In this document: piece by piece, positions 15,855 to 27,714 of the stretch | Position numbering within the stretch: position 1 is the first letter of the stretch | Layout of the letters: the number at the start of each line of letters is the position of its first letter | Origin: Herbaspirillum sp. alder98 | Lineage (GTDB): Bacteria > Pseudomonadota > Gammaproteobacteria > Burkholderiales > Burkholderiaceae_D | Assembly (NCBI RefSeq): GCF_020179755.1 | Contig: NZ_JAIUCY010000002.1 | Coordinates: forward strand, 434,001 to 498,000 | Reading direction: 5' to 3' | Length of the DNA stretch: 64,000 nt | Translations under genes and position numbers: made by a program | Notes under the pieces: model-generated | Told to the model about the DNA's origin: nothing | Database searches by the model: none | What the model saw: only the letters and a program-made list of their open reading frames with translations

Positions 15855-16934
15855 ATGTCAGAACTGAGCGTCAACGATCTTCATCTCGACTACGGCAGCG
15901 GCGCGTCCGCCAATCCGATTCTCAAGGGTGTCTCGATGCAACTGCAGCGAGGCGAAGTGGTAGCCCTGCTGGGCCCCTCGGGCAGCGGCAAGACTACCCT
16001 GCTGCGCGCGGTCGCCGGTCTCGAGTCGCCCAAGGCCGGCACCATCGATATCGCCGATCGGCGCGTCTTCGATGGCCAGCGCAAGCTGGAAGTGCCAGCC
16101 GAGGAACGCAATTTGGGATTGGTGTTCCAGTCCTACGCGCTGTGGCCGCACAAGACCGTGTTCGACAACGTCGCCTACGGCCTCAAGCTGCGCAAGCTGC
16201 CCGGCAGCGAGATCGCCAGCCGCGTCAACGAGGTATTGACGCAACTCGGCCTGGGACACCTGGGCGAGCGCTTTCCGCACCAGTTGTCGGGTGGCCAGCA
16301 GCAGCGCGTGGCGATTGCCCGCGCGCTGGTCTACAACCCGCAGGTCATCCTGCTGGACGAGCCGCTGTCGAACCTCGATGCCAAGCTGCGCGAGGAAGCG
16401 CGCGCCTTCCTGCGTGAGCTGATCGTGCGACTGGGCCTGTCGGCATTGATGGTGACCCACGACCAGGGCGAGGCGATGGCGATCTCGGACCGTATCCTGC
16501 TGCTCAACAACGGCAAGATCGAACAGCAAGGCACGCCGCAGAGCATGTACCAGACGCCGGACACGTTGTTCACGGCCGAATTCATGGGCAGCAACAATCG
16601 CCTGCCCGCCAAGGTACTGCAACGCGACGGCCAGCGCGTGACCTTGCAGGTTGAAGGCGGCACCGTGCAAGCCACCGCGCGCGGCACCAATACCGGCCAC
16701 GAAGCCATCGGCATCATTCGCCTCGAGCAGGTTCGCATCAGCGATCAGCAAACTGATAACGCCATTCGCCTGCCGCTGTCGACCTGCATGTACCTGGGCG
16801 ACCGCTGGGAATGCCTGTTCAAGCCCGACAACGCCGACAGCACCACCGTGGGCTTGCGCGCCTATGCGCCACAGAAACTGGCGCCGGGCGAATACTGGCT
16901 CACTTTGCCTGAACAGGCCTTGTGGGCGTTCTGA
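15855..16934 (+). CDS. ABC transporter ATPase, ferric/AfuC type
   Basis: 359 residues. Walker A GPSGSGKTT, Q-loop FQSYALWPH, signature LSGGQQQR, Walker B VILLDEPLSNLD and switch VTHDQGEA are all present, so it should be active. Residues from about 240 form the TOBE/regulatory extension of the FbpC/PotA class. It energises the permease encoded 13 bp upstream. The GGAAT ribosome site lies just before the ATG at 15855; the open frame farther upstream overlaps the permease and is not the start. Confidence 0.93.
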   Translation: MSELSVNDLHLDYGSGASANPILKGVSMQLQRGEVVALLGPSGSGKTTLLRAVAGLESPKAGTIDIADRRVFDGQRKLEVPAEERNLGLVFQSYALWPHKTVFDNVAYGLKLRKLPGSEIASRVNEVLTQLGLGHLGERFPHQLSGGQQQRVAIARALVYNPQVILLDEPLSNLDAKLREEARAFLRELIVRLGLSALMVTHDQGEAMAISDRILLLNNGKIEQQGTPQSMYQTPDTLFTAEFMGSNNRLPAKVLQRDGQRVTLQVEGGTVQATARGTNTGHEAIGIIRLEQVRISDQQTDNAIRLPLSTCMYLGDRWECLFKPDNADSTTVGLRAYAPQKLAPGEYWLTLPEQALWAF

Positions 16935-16968
16935 ACCATAAAAACAATTTTCACCCAGGAGACCAGCA

Positions 16969-18030
16969 ATGCAAAAGAAACACATGGCCGTCGCCCTATT
17001 GGCAGCCACCAGCGGGGTCGCAGCCGCCCAGAGCACGGTAACCGTCTACGGCCTGATCGACACCGGCATCGAATACGTCAATCACGCCAGCGCCACCGGC
17101 GGCAGCGTCACCCGCCTCAGTTCGGGCGCAATGAATACCTCGCGCATCGGCTTTCGCGGTAGCGAAGACCTGGGCGGCGGCCTGAAAGCGATCTTCCAGC
17201 TGGAAAACGGCTTCAAGCTCGATACCGGCGGCCTCGATGGCGACGCCAACCAGTTGTTCAACCGCCAGTCTACGGTCGGCCTGGAGGGCGGCTTCGGGCG
17301 CGTGGTGGCGGGACGCTCGTTCAGCACCACCTATGACTTCATCCTGCCGTTCGACCCCATGGGCTATTCCGGCCAGTATTCGTGGGTGACTTCGGCCGGC
17401 GCCACCGGTGCCCGCAAGGACGGCATGCCCACCGGCGTGTCGAACCTGGTCAAGTACCAGGGCACCTTCAGCGGCGTGAAAGTCGGCGCCATGTACGGTT
17501 TCGGTGAAGTCGCAGGCAGCACCCGGGACACCTCGAAGTACGGTATCGGGTTGGGCTATGACAATGGACCGTTCTCGGTGGCGACCACCTATGATCGCGT
17601 CAACGGCACTGCTGCAGTGTCCGGCGGCGCCTTCGACAAGAGCACCTCGGTGCACCTGGCTGCCGGATACCAGGTGATGGAGTCGCTCAAGTTCAGCCTG
17701 GGCTATCGTTACTACAAGCGTACCCTGGCATCGGGAGCGACGCCTCTGCGCAGTGATTTCTACTGGGGCGGCGCCACCTACAAGTTCACGCCGGCATTGA
17801 GCCTGATCGGCGCCGTCTACTACCAGAACCAGAAAAACCTGGCAGTCGATGCTGATCCGATCATGTATTCGCTGCGCTTGAAGTATGCGTTGTCCAAGCG
17901 CACCGACCTGTACGCCAGCGGCGCCTATGCCAAGGCCAAGAACAACCAGTTGGTGGGCGTGTCGCGCGACGACGTCGGCTTCGGCGACAGCCAGGTCGGC
18001 GTAACGCTGGGGATGCAGCACCGGTTCTGA
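16969..18030 (+). CDS. Outer-membrane porin, Gram-negative porin family (betaproteobacterial type)
   Basis: 353 residues, signal peptide cleaved near AAA-QS (about 21), mature start STVTVYGLIDTGIEY typical of betaproteobacterial trimeric porins, alternating beta-strand pattern throughout, and C-terminal aromatic MQHRF for Bam recognition. CAGGAGACC precedes the ATG. It follows the ABC ATPase by 34 bp and is probably in the same transcript, giving an outer-membrane entry path for the substrate of the ABC system. A hairpin lies 17 bp after the stop. Confidence 0.93.
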   Translation: MQKKHMAVALLAATSGVAAAQSTVTVYGLIDTGIEYVNHASATGGSVTRLSSGAMNTSRIGFRGSEDLGGGLKAIFQLENGFKLDTGGLDGDANQLFNRQSTVGLEGGFGRVVAGRSFSTTYDFILPFDPMGYSGQYSWVTSAGATGARKDGMPTGVSNLVKYQGTFSGVKVGAMYGFGEVAGSTRDTSKYGIGLGYDNGPFSVATTYDRVNGTAAVSGGAFDKSTSVHLAAGYQVMESLKFSLGYRYYKRTLASGATPLRSDFYWGGATYKFTPALSLIGAVYYQNQKNLAVDADPIMYSLRLKYALSKRTDLYASGAYAKAKNNQLVGVSRDDVGFGDSQVGVTLGMQHRF

Positions 18031-18046
18031 CGCCATCCAGTTTCAC

Positions 18047-18073
18047 CCACGCTTGCCGCGCCGGCAGGCGTGG
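18047..18073 (+). terminator. Hairpin after the porin gene, possible terminator
   Basis: CCACGCTTGCC (18047-18057) pairs with GGCAGGCGTGG (18063-18073), one T-G wobble, loop of five. No T-run follows, so termination would be weak or Rho-assisted. The remaining ~230 bp to the next gene show nothing I can assign. Confidence 0.45.
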
Positions 18074-18306
18074 CGCTCCTGCCGATGTTCGCGCAACGCG
18101 AACGGATCCAGCCTCGGCCATGCCCTCAAAAAACTTGCCACTCTGACATCAGTCGATTCCCTATTCGACGGTCGCGCTTGAAAAGTGCAGGCAAAATCGC
18201 ATCAGGTGAAAAACATGTCGCCCCACGCCACTCCTAATTCGGGGAAAATTGCGGCGCTGTCATTCACTGGGGCGTGAATGACAATGTCTTAGTCCAAGGA
18301 ACACCA

Positions 18307-21248
<2,942 letters not shown>

Positions 21249-21252
<4 letters not shown>

Positions 21253-22319
21253 AATCGTACCGTGAAAACCGTCCCACGCTGCTGCTGGTCGACGACGAAC
21301 CGACCAACCTGCAAGTGCTCAAGCACACCCTGCAGGACAACTATCGCCTGTTGTTCGCGCGGGACGGCGCCAAGGCGCTCGAACTGGCCGCCAAGGAGAA
21401 AATCGACCTGGCGTTGCTGGACGTGATGATGCCGGGCATGTCCGGTTTCGACGTGTGCCAGCAACTCAAGGCCAACCCGGCCACGGCCATGCTGCCGGTG
21501 ATCTTCATCACGGCGCTGAGCGACACCGCCGACGAACAGCGCGGTTTCGAGATCGGCGCGGTCGACTACATCACCAAGCCGTTCAGCCCGGTCATCGTCA
21601 AGGCCCGCGTGCGCAACCACCTGTCGCTGGTGCAATCCGACAGCTTGCGCCAGACCCGGCTGCAGATCGTGCAATGCCTGGGCATGGCGGCCGAATACAA
21701 GGATAACGAAACCGGCATGCACGTGGTGCGCATGAGCCACTACACGCGCGTGCTGGCGCTGGCGGCGGGCTATAGCGAAGCCGATGCCGACGAACTGCTC
21801 AATGCCGCGCCGATGCACGACGTCGGCAAGATCGGGATTCCCGACGCGGTGCTGCAAAAGCCCGGCAAGCTCGATGCCGACGAATGGGACGTCATGCGCC
21901 GCCATACCGAGATCGGGGCCCAGATCATCGGCCACCATGACAGCGGCCTGCTGCAACTGGCCGGCGTGATCGCCATGCAGCACCACGAGAAATGGGACGG
22001 CAGCGGCTACCCGCTGGGACTGGCCGGCACCCAGATCGACCTGGCCGCGCGCATCGTCGCCATCGCCGACGTGTTCGACGCCCTCACCAGCGTGCGCCCC
22101 TACAAGAAAGCCTGGACGGTCGACGAAGCGGTGCAGCTGCTGCAACGCGACGCCGGGAAACACTTCGATCCCGAGCTGGTGCCGCTGTTCATCTCCTGCC
22201 TGCCGGAGATACTGGCGATCAAGGCGCGCTGGGCCGACGAGCCGCAGCCGCCTTCTGCGATCGCCAAGCCGGCAGACGCGCCCCTGCGGGCCCCGGCCGA
22301 GGCGATATCGGCAGCGTGA
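21249..22319 (+). CDS. Response regulator with HD-GYP c-di-GMP phosphodiesterase domain
   Basis: 356 residues: receiver domain with Asp58 (LALLDVMMPGMSG) and Lys110, then an HD-GYP domain with HD190-191 (MHDVGKIGIP) and the GYP signature HHEKWDGSGYP at 245-255. All metal-ligand motifs appear intact, so it should hydrolyse cyclic di-GMP, favouring motility over biofilm. It overlaps the MHYT kinase gene by 4 bp. The C-terminal 35 residues are Pro/Ala-rich and probably disordered. Confidence 0.94.
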
Positions 22320-22340
22320 TGGCCGCAGCCCGGCCATCCG

Positions 22341-22367
22341 AAAAAAAGGCCCGCTTGCGCGAGCCTT
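22341..22367 (-). terminator. Rho-independent terminator of the MFS gene
   Basis: Read on the minus strand, AAGGCTCGC and GCGGGCCTT pair (one mismatch, TTGC-type loop) and are followed by a run of T. It lies 68 bp after the MFS stop; on the plus strand it may also slow transcripts from the HD-GYP gene. Confidence 0.75.
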
Positions 22368-22434
22368 CAAAGCCTGCAGGCGGTGCCGCTGCCCGACAGG
22401 CATCCTTCAGTGGATGCTGATCAATCCATGCTGC

Positions 22435-23811
22435 TCATTCCTTGTTGCGGGTCACCGCAATCGGCTCGACCACGCTCAACAGCAATATCAGGCACAACGC
22501 GGCGGTACCCACCATGTACATGAAGACGGCGCTCCAGTCGTAGTTGTCCAGCAACAGGCCGACCGCCAGCGGCGCGCAGGCGCCACCGATCTGCCCGACC
22601 GAATTGACGATGCCGAACGCGGCCGGATAGGTCGACTTGGTGGCCAGCCCCATCGGGTAGGCCGAGTAGCCGGCGAAACCGATGCCCACCATCAGCCCCG
22701 CCACCACCAGCAAACCGGCCAGCAAGGCAGCGCTGTCGGGGGCGTCGATCAACAGCAGCAGCATCACCACGCTGCCGGCTGCCCCCAGCATCATCATCGG
22801 CTTGCGACGACCGCCCAGCAGCCGGTCCGAGATCACGCCGCCCAGCATGTTGCCGGCCACCGCGCCGATGAACGGCGCCGAGGCCAGGAAACCCATCTTG
22901 ACCGAGGCAAAGCCCTTGACCGTCACCAGGTAGGTCGGGATCCACGACATGAACACATTGGTGATGCCGATCATGCAGCCATAGCCGATGGCCACGCCCA
23001 GGATGTTCCACGAGGTGAATACCTGGCGCAGCGTCTCCAGCCGGGGCACGCGGCGGGTGCGGTTGATGGCGTCCAGCCAGGGCATGGCCGTCACCTGCGC
23101 ACCCTGCGACGGCTTGCTGCCGGCCAGGCTGGCGACCGCCGGTTCTTCCATGATGTAGCGCCGTTCGGCCTCGTTGCAGAAGCGGCTCTGGCTGGGCGAG
23201 TTGGTGACCATGAAGAACCACAGGATGGCCAGGAACACGCCCGGAATGGCGAACACATAGAAAATCTCGCGCCAGCCCCAGAGCTCGATGACCACGATGC
23301 AGACCGTCGGCACGATCAACGGCCCCAGCTTGGAGGCGGCGATCCACAGCCCCGTGGCGGTGCCCTTTTCCTCGGCCGGAAACCAGCGGTTGATGATATT
23401 GGTGCAGCCGATGCCCAGCGGCCCTTCGGACAAGCCCAGCCCGACCCGATACGCCTGCAGCAGGAACACCGATGAGGTCGTCGCCATCAAGCCGGTAAAC
23501 AGCGAAGTCAGCAGCATGAATACCGAAAACAGGATGCCGGTGGTCCGTTCGCTGAGCCGCTTGTACATCAGTCCCACCGGGATCTGCACGATGCCGTAGG
23601 CGAACGAGAACAGGCTCACGATGAGCCCGGCCTCGGTGTTGCTGATGCCGTACTCTTTCTTCATGTAGGGCAAGGCGATGCCGAAGTTGGCGCGATCGGC
23701 GCAGGCGACGGCCCATACGCAGAAGATGAGGCCCATGACCACCCAGCGGTAGCTGGTGCGTTTTTGCTGCGTCGGCACGGCCGCCGCATGAACGATATCT
23801 GGCGATGTCAA
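22435..23811 (-). CDS. MFS transporter, anion:cation symporter (ACS) family
   Basis: 458 residues with 12 predicted membrane helices and the opening YRWVVMGLIFCVWAVACADRANFGIALPYM typical of the phthalate/glucarate/hexuronate ACS group: the conserved DRANFG after helix 1 is clear. It would import an organic anion with protons. The start is a TTG at 23811 with GGAGA seven bases upstream. It is divergent from a D-2-hydroxyacid dehydrogenase gene, and a sugar acid or hydroxy acid substrate would link the two. A terminator lies at 22341-22367. Confidence 0.88.
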   Translation of the reverse strand: MTSPDIVHAAAVPTQQKRTSYRWVVMGLIFCVWAVACADRANFGIALPYMKKEYGISNTEAGLIVSLFSFAYGIVQIPVGLMYKRLSERTTGILFSVFMLLTSLFTGLMATTSSVFLLQAYRVGLGLSEGPLGIGCTNIINRWFPAEEKGTATGLWIAASKLGPLIVPTVCIVVIELWGWREIFYVFAIPGVFLAILWFFMVTNSPSQSRFCNEAERRYIMEEPAVASLAGSKPSQGAQVTAMPWLDAINRTRRVPRLETLRQVFTSWNILGVAIGYGCMIGITNVFMSWIPTYLVTVKGFASVKMGFLASAPFIGAVAGNMLGGVISDRLLGGRRKPMMMLGAAGSVVMLLLLIDAPDSAALLAGLLVVAGLMVGIGFAGYSAYPMGLATKSTYPAAFGIVNSVGQIGGACAPLAVGLLLDNYDWSAVFMYMVGTAALCLILLLSVVEPIAVTRNKE

Positions 23812-24106
23812 TTGCTTGTCTCCAATTTACTTGGTTCGCCGGGCTTGCTCATGGTCTCGCCATGGTGCCCGGATCGTGTTATCCGGCGGGTCTGGCCCAC
23901 CGCTGCCAGCGATCATGGCCTGCCGTGCGGCGCGCCGTCCAATCCTTTCTGGGCATTAGCTGATGCACGGATTGAATCGATTGCAACCTCGCCTGCCAGC
24001 TGCCTGTTTCGTGAATCAGTTGATATCGAATCGGCATTGGACGCATGGCCTCAAATGCACGCATCATCGGCCCGCACTGTTGAAACGTTCCCTGGGGAGA
24101 CATGAA
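23812..24106. promoter_or_regulatory. Divergent promoter region between MFS and dehydrogenase genes
   Basis: A 295 bp region between two outward-facing genes, both of which appear to start with TTG. Apart from a short CATGG/CCATG palindrome near 23850-23864 I see no strong operator. The open frame that crosses it in phase with the dehydrogenase lacks a ribosome site and does not resemble the family. Confidence 0.4.
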
Positions 24107-25060
24107 TTGAAACCGAACATCCTGCAACTGAACCCGATTCTCGTGCCGGCCATCAACGCCCGGCTCGACGCGCTTTATGTCATGCATCGCCTGTTCGAGC
24201 AGGCCGACAAGGATGCCTATCTGCGTGCCCACGGGGCCTCGATCAGCGGCGTGATCACCGGCGGCCATACCGGCATTTCAAACGCCATGATCGACAGCCT
24301 GCCGGGCTTGAAGGTAATTGCCGTCAACGGCGTGGGCACCGACGCGGTCGACCTGGCCTATGCCCGCAGCAAGGGCTTGCCGGTCACCGCCACCTTCGGC
24401 GCCCTGACCGAGGACGTGGCCGACCTGGCGATCGGGCTGATGCTATCGGTATGCCGCGAAATCTGCGCCGGCCACCGCTTCGTCACCAGCGGCGGCTGGC
24501 AACGCAATCCGCATCCCGGCGCCCTGCCGCTGTCGCACCGCCTGTCGGGCAAGCGGGTGGGCATCGTGGGCATGGGCAAGGTGGGGCGCGCCATCGCCCA
24601 GCGCGCCGCCGCCTTCAATTGTCCGATCGCCTATACCGACCTGCGCGCCATGGACGACCTGCCCTATCGTTTCGTGCCGGAGCTGCTGCAACTGGCGCGC
24701 GACAGCGATGTGCTGGTGCTGGCCGCCGCCGCCGACCGTGCCCAGGGCATCATCAATGCGGCGGTGCTTGATGCGCTCGGTCGCGACGGAGTGCTGATCA
24801 ACATCGCCCGTGGCAAGCTGGTGGTCGAAGACGACCTGGTGCAGGCGCTGCAGCAGGGCCTCATTGCAGGCGCCGGACTGGACGTGTTCGTGGATGAGCC
24901 CAACGTGCCGCCGGCCCTGTTCGAGATGGACCGGGTCGTGCTGCAGGCGCATCGCGCCAGCGCCACGGTGGAGTCGCGTACGGCCATGGGCGAGATGGTC
25001 CTGGCCAGCCTGGCGCAAGGCCTGGCCGGCCAGCGTCCCGAGGGCAGCCTGACGACCTGA
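24107..25060 (+). CDS. D-isomer-specific 2-hydroxyacid dehydrogenase
   Basis: 317 residues from a TTG start at 24107, preceded by GGGGAGA. An ATG at 24102 in another frame is immediately closed by TGA, so TTG is the likely start. The NAD(P) Rossmann motif GIVGMGKVGRAIA, catalytic Arg in NIARGKLV, Glu in DVFVDEP and His in LQAHRASAT are all present. The family reduces glyoxylate, hydroxypyruvate or aryl-pyruvates. AHRASAT replaces the more common PHxGS(A/G)T, as in some hydroxy(phenyl)pyruvate reductases. The neighbouring ACS transporter and LysR regulator suggest catabolism of an imported hydroxy acid. Confidence 0.88.
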   Translation: MKPNILQLNPILVPAINARLDALYVMHRLFEQADKDAYLRAHGASISGVITGGHTGISNAMIDSLPGLKVIAVNGVGTDAVDLAYARSKGLPVTATFGALTEDVADLAIGLMLSVCREICAGHRFVTSGGWQRNPHPGALPLSHRLSGKRVGIVGMGKVGRAIAQRAAAFNCPIAYTDLRAMDDLPYRFVPELLQLARDSDVLVLAAAADRAQGIINAAVLDALGRDGVLINIARGKLVVEDDLVQALQQGLIAGAGLDVFVDEPNVPPALFEMDRVVLQAHRASATVESRTAMGEMVLASLAQGLAGQRPEGSLTT

Positions 25061-25085
25061 CCGGCGGCGGGCATGCGGGCCGGCT

Positions 25086-25100
25086 TTGCCTATAATGCAA
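25086..25100 (+). promoter_or_regulatory. -10 element of the LysR gene inside a LysR-type box
   Basis: TATAAT at 25091-25096 is a perfect -10 hexamer 36 bp before the LysR start. It sits inside TTGC-N7-GCAA (25086-25100), which fits the T-N11-A pattern of LysR-type sites. Binding here would block the promoter, so negative autoregulation is plausible. The -35 is poor. Confidence 0.55.
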
Positions 25101-25131
25101 GGTCGGCTTTTTTATTTTCATTCAGGCAAAC

Positions 25132-26028
25132 ATGCTCGATCTGGCCCAGGTGCGTTGCTTCGTGGTAGCAGCGACCGAACTCAATTTTCGCCGTGCGGCG
25201 GCGCTGCTGAACATGACGCAGCCGCCGTTGAGCCGTCAGATCCATCTGCTCGAGCACAAGCTGGGCGTGCAATTGTTCGATCGGGTCGGTCGCACCGTGC
25301 GCCTGACGCCGGAAGGCCGGGTCTTTCTGGCCGATGCGACGCGCCTGCTGGCGCTGTCGGAGCAGGCAGAAAGCGCCGTGCGCCGCGCCAGCCAGGGCAA
25401 GACCGGCCGCGTGCGGGTGGCCTTTACCGGCGCGGCCGGCTACGAACTGATTCCCGAACTGCTGGTGGCGGCGCGCCAGGCGCTGCCCGAGATCGACGTG
25501 GTGCTGTTCGAGCTGATTTCGGTGGCGCAGATCGAGGCTTTCGAGGCCAATACCATCGACATCGGCTTTCTGCGCCCGCTGCCTTCGCGCCAGCACCTGC
25601 AGGTGGAACTGGTCGACCAGGAACCGCTGATACTGGCCCTGCCACGCGGCCACGCATTGGCCGCCCATGATGAGATTGCGTTGCCCCAGTTGCAAGGGCA
25701 TCCGTTCATCATGCATTCGCCCAACCACGGCAAGTATTTTCACGAACGCATCATGGCCATGCTGGCCGCCGCCGACGTCACCCTGGATATCGCCCAGTAC
25801 ATCGATCAGACGCCCACCATCCTGTCACTGGTACGCGCCGGGCTGGGTATCGGCATCCTGCCGGCCTCGGCCCGCCGCTTCCATTACGACAAGGTCGAAT
25901 TCAAGCCGCTGGCGGGCGCCACGCCGGCCGCCGAGATGAGCATGGCCTGGCGCGGCGACCAGGACAATCCGGCCGTCACCGCATTTCGCCGCATGGCCAG
26001 CGAGCACTTCGCGCGCCGCCGGCCATAG
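25132..26028 (+). CDS. LysR-family transcriptional regulator
   Basis: 298 residues: N-terminal winged helix-turn-helix (LNFRRAAALLNMTQPPLSRQIHLLEHKLGVQLFDR at about 16-50, the canonical LysR signature, given here as positions with key residues R20, Q31, S35 and E41) and a C-terminal periplasmic-binding-like effector domain (about 90-295). It resembles regulators of aromatic or hydroxy-acid catabolism. It follows the dehydrogenase by 71 bp with its own promoter and converges on the hyu/ABC operon with 2 bp between the genes, so either could be its target. Confidence 0.92.
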   Translation: MLDLAQVRCFVVAATELNFRRAAALLNMTQPPLSRQIHLLEHKLGVQLFDRVGRTVRLTPEGRVFLADATRLLALSEQAESAVRRASQGKTGRVRVAFTGAAGYELIPELLVAARQALPEIDVVLFELISVAQIEAFEANTIDIGFLRPLPSRQHLQVELVDQEPLILALPRGHALAAHDEIALPQLQGHPFIMHSPNHGKYFHERIMAMLAAADVTLDIAQYIDQTPTILSLVRAGLGIGILPASARRFHYDKVEFKPLAGATPAAEMSMAWRGDQDNPAVTAFRRMASEHFARRRP

Positions 26029-26030
26029 GC

Positions 26031-26849
26031 CTACATCGCCTTGGTCAGGCCGATGGTGCGTTCGATCAACACCAGCGCACCCACCGCCAGCACGATGAAC
26101 AGGGCCGAGACCGCGTTGACCACCGGGTCGAAGGTCTGGTCGATGTAGGTGAAAATGCGCACCGGCATGGTCACCGTGCCCGGCGCGGTCAGGAACAGGC
26201 TCACCGATACTTCGCCAAACGAGGTCACCGCAGCGAACACGGCGCCGGCCACGATGCCCGGCCGGATCAGCGGCAAGGTCACATGCATGAAGGTGTAGGC
26301 CGGCGTCGCCCCCAGGTTCTGCGACGCGGTTTCGAGTCGCCGATCCATGCTGGCCAGGCTGACGCTGACGGTGCGCACCGCATACGGCAGCGCCACCAGC
26401 GTATGGCCGATGGCCAGGCCGAGCATCGAGCCGGCCAGTCCGGCCCCGGTCAGCACATACAGCAATGCAATGCCCAATACCACCTGCGGGATGATCAGCG
26501 GCGACAGCACGAAGGCCTGCAACAGGTCACGCCCGCGAAACTCCAGCCGCGCCAGCGCATAGGCCGCAGTGGTGCCGAGGATGGTGGTCAGGGGTGTCAC
26601 CACCAGCAACAGCCAGGCGCTGACCTGCAATGCCCGCAGCCAGGCGCCGTTGTCGATGAAGGCCTGGAACCAGCGCAGCGAGAACGACTTGGGCGGAAAC
26701 TGCGGATACGCCTCGGGACTGAACGCCGACAGGAAGATCACCAGCACCGGCAGCAGCAGGAACAGGTAGACCAGCCCGCCGGCGACCGTACCCAGCCAGC
26801 GCCAGGGGCCGCCGGGTGCGACCGGCATCAATTCACGATCAGTGGCCAT
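26031..26849 (-). CDS. ABC permease, PotC-like
   Basis: 272 residues with six membrane segments and the cytosolic EAA-type loop ETASQNLGATPAYTFMHVTLP that docks the ATPase. It is the second permease of a spermidine/putrescine-type importer and the last gene of a six-gene operon starting with hyuA. Its start overlaps the upstream permease gene by 11 bp. The Pot/opine/iron branch transports polyamines, opines and other small organic solutes; hyuAB in the operon argues for a cyclic amide or its derivative here. Confidence 0.9.
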   Translation of the reverse strand: MATDRELMPVAPGGPWRWLGTVAGGLVYLFLLLPVLVIFLSAFSPEAYPQFPPKSFSLRWFQAFIDNGAWLRALQVSAWLLLVVTPLTTILGTTAAYALARLEFRGRDLLQAFVLSPLIIPQVVLGIALLYVLTGAGLAGSMLGLAIGHTLVALPYAVRTVSVSLASMDRRLETASQNLGATPAYTFMHVTLPLIRPGIVAGAVFAAVTSFGEVSVSLFLTAPGTVTMPVRIFTYIDQTFDPVVNAVSALFIVLAVGALVLIERTIGLTKAM

Positions 26850-27714
26850 AGACGCGACGCTCCCAGTTCTTTTGCACGGCGCTCATGGCGGCCGCCACCG
26901 CCGCCGTGACCACCAGCAGGGTCAGCGACAAGGCCGCCGCCAGCGGCAGGTTGGCGATCTGCAGCGCCTGCTGGTAGATATTGATGGGCAACAGCGGCTG
27001 CAAGCGTCCGCCGATCAGTAGCGGCGTGACATAACTGCCGGCGGCCAGCGCGAACACGATGATGGCGCCGCTCATCATGCCCGGGATCGTCAGCGGCAGG
27101 ATCACGTGCATGAAGGTATGGCGGGCGCCCGCGCCCAGGCTGTGCGAGGCGCGCGGCAACGACGCCGGTATCTCGCCCAGCGACGTGGCCAGCGGCAATA
27201 CCGCAAACGGCAGCATCACCTGCACGTAGGCCACGATGACCGCTTTCATGTTCCACAACAAGGCCAGCGGCGAATCGATCAGCCCCAGCTTGCGCAGCAC
27301 GTCGTTGATGAGGCCGTTCTGGGCCAGCAACACGATCCAGGCGAAGGTGCGGATCACCACGCTGGTGAGCAACGGCGAAATCAGGATCACGTAGAGCACC
27401 GTGCGCCAGGTGCGGCTGCGGGTATTGACCAGCAGCCATGCCGCCGGCCACGCCAGCAGCACGCACAGAATCGCGGTGAGGCCGGCCACCCACAAGGTGG
27501 TCAGCAGCGCGTCCAGGTAGCCGGCGCTGGTGAACACCTTGATGTATTGCGAAAAACCGTAGCTGGGCAACATCATGAGCATGCCGTCGACGTCGCGCAG
27601 GCTCAGCATCACCAGCAGGATGCCCGGCACCACCAGGAACGCCGCCAGGAACAGCATGCCCGGGGTCAGCAGCAACCACGCAAAGGGGGTGCCGGCGGCC
27701 GCAAGCCGGCTCAT
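26839..27714 (-). CDS. ABC permease, PotB-like
   Basis: 291 residues with six membrane segments and the EAA-type loop SLPRASHSLGAGARHTFMHV near 190-210. I place the start at the ATG at 27714, which overlaps the ATPase stop as ATGA and has GAGGGAG upstream; the open frame beyond it lies inside the ATPase gene. It pairs with the PotC-like permease to form the channel. Confidence 0.9.
   Translation of the reverse strand: MSRLAAAGTPFAWLLLTPGMLFLAAFLVVPGILLVMLSLRDVDGMLMMLPSYGFSQYIKVFTSAGYLDALLTTLWVAGLTAILCVLLAWPAAWLLVNTRSRTWRTVLYVILISPLLTSVVIRTFAWIVLLAQNGLINDVLRKLGLIDSPLALLWNMKAVIVAYVQVMLPFAVLPLATSLGEIPASLPRASHSLGAGARHTFMHVILPLTIPGMMSGAIIVFALAAGSYVTPLLIGGRLQPLLPINIYQQALQIANLPLAAALSLTLLVVTAAVAAAMSAVQKNWERRVYGH

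Noticed and set aside
23963..24106. N-terminal extension of the hydroxyacid dehydrogenase
   Set aside because: No ribosome site and no family similarity; the TTG at 24107 has GGGGAGA at good spacing.
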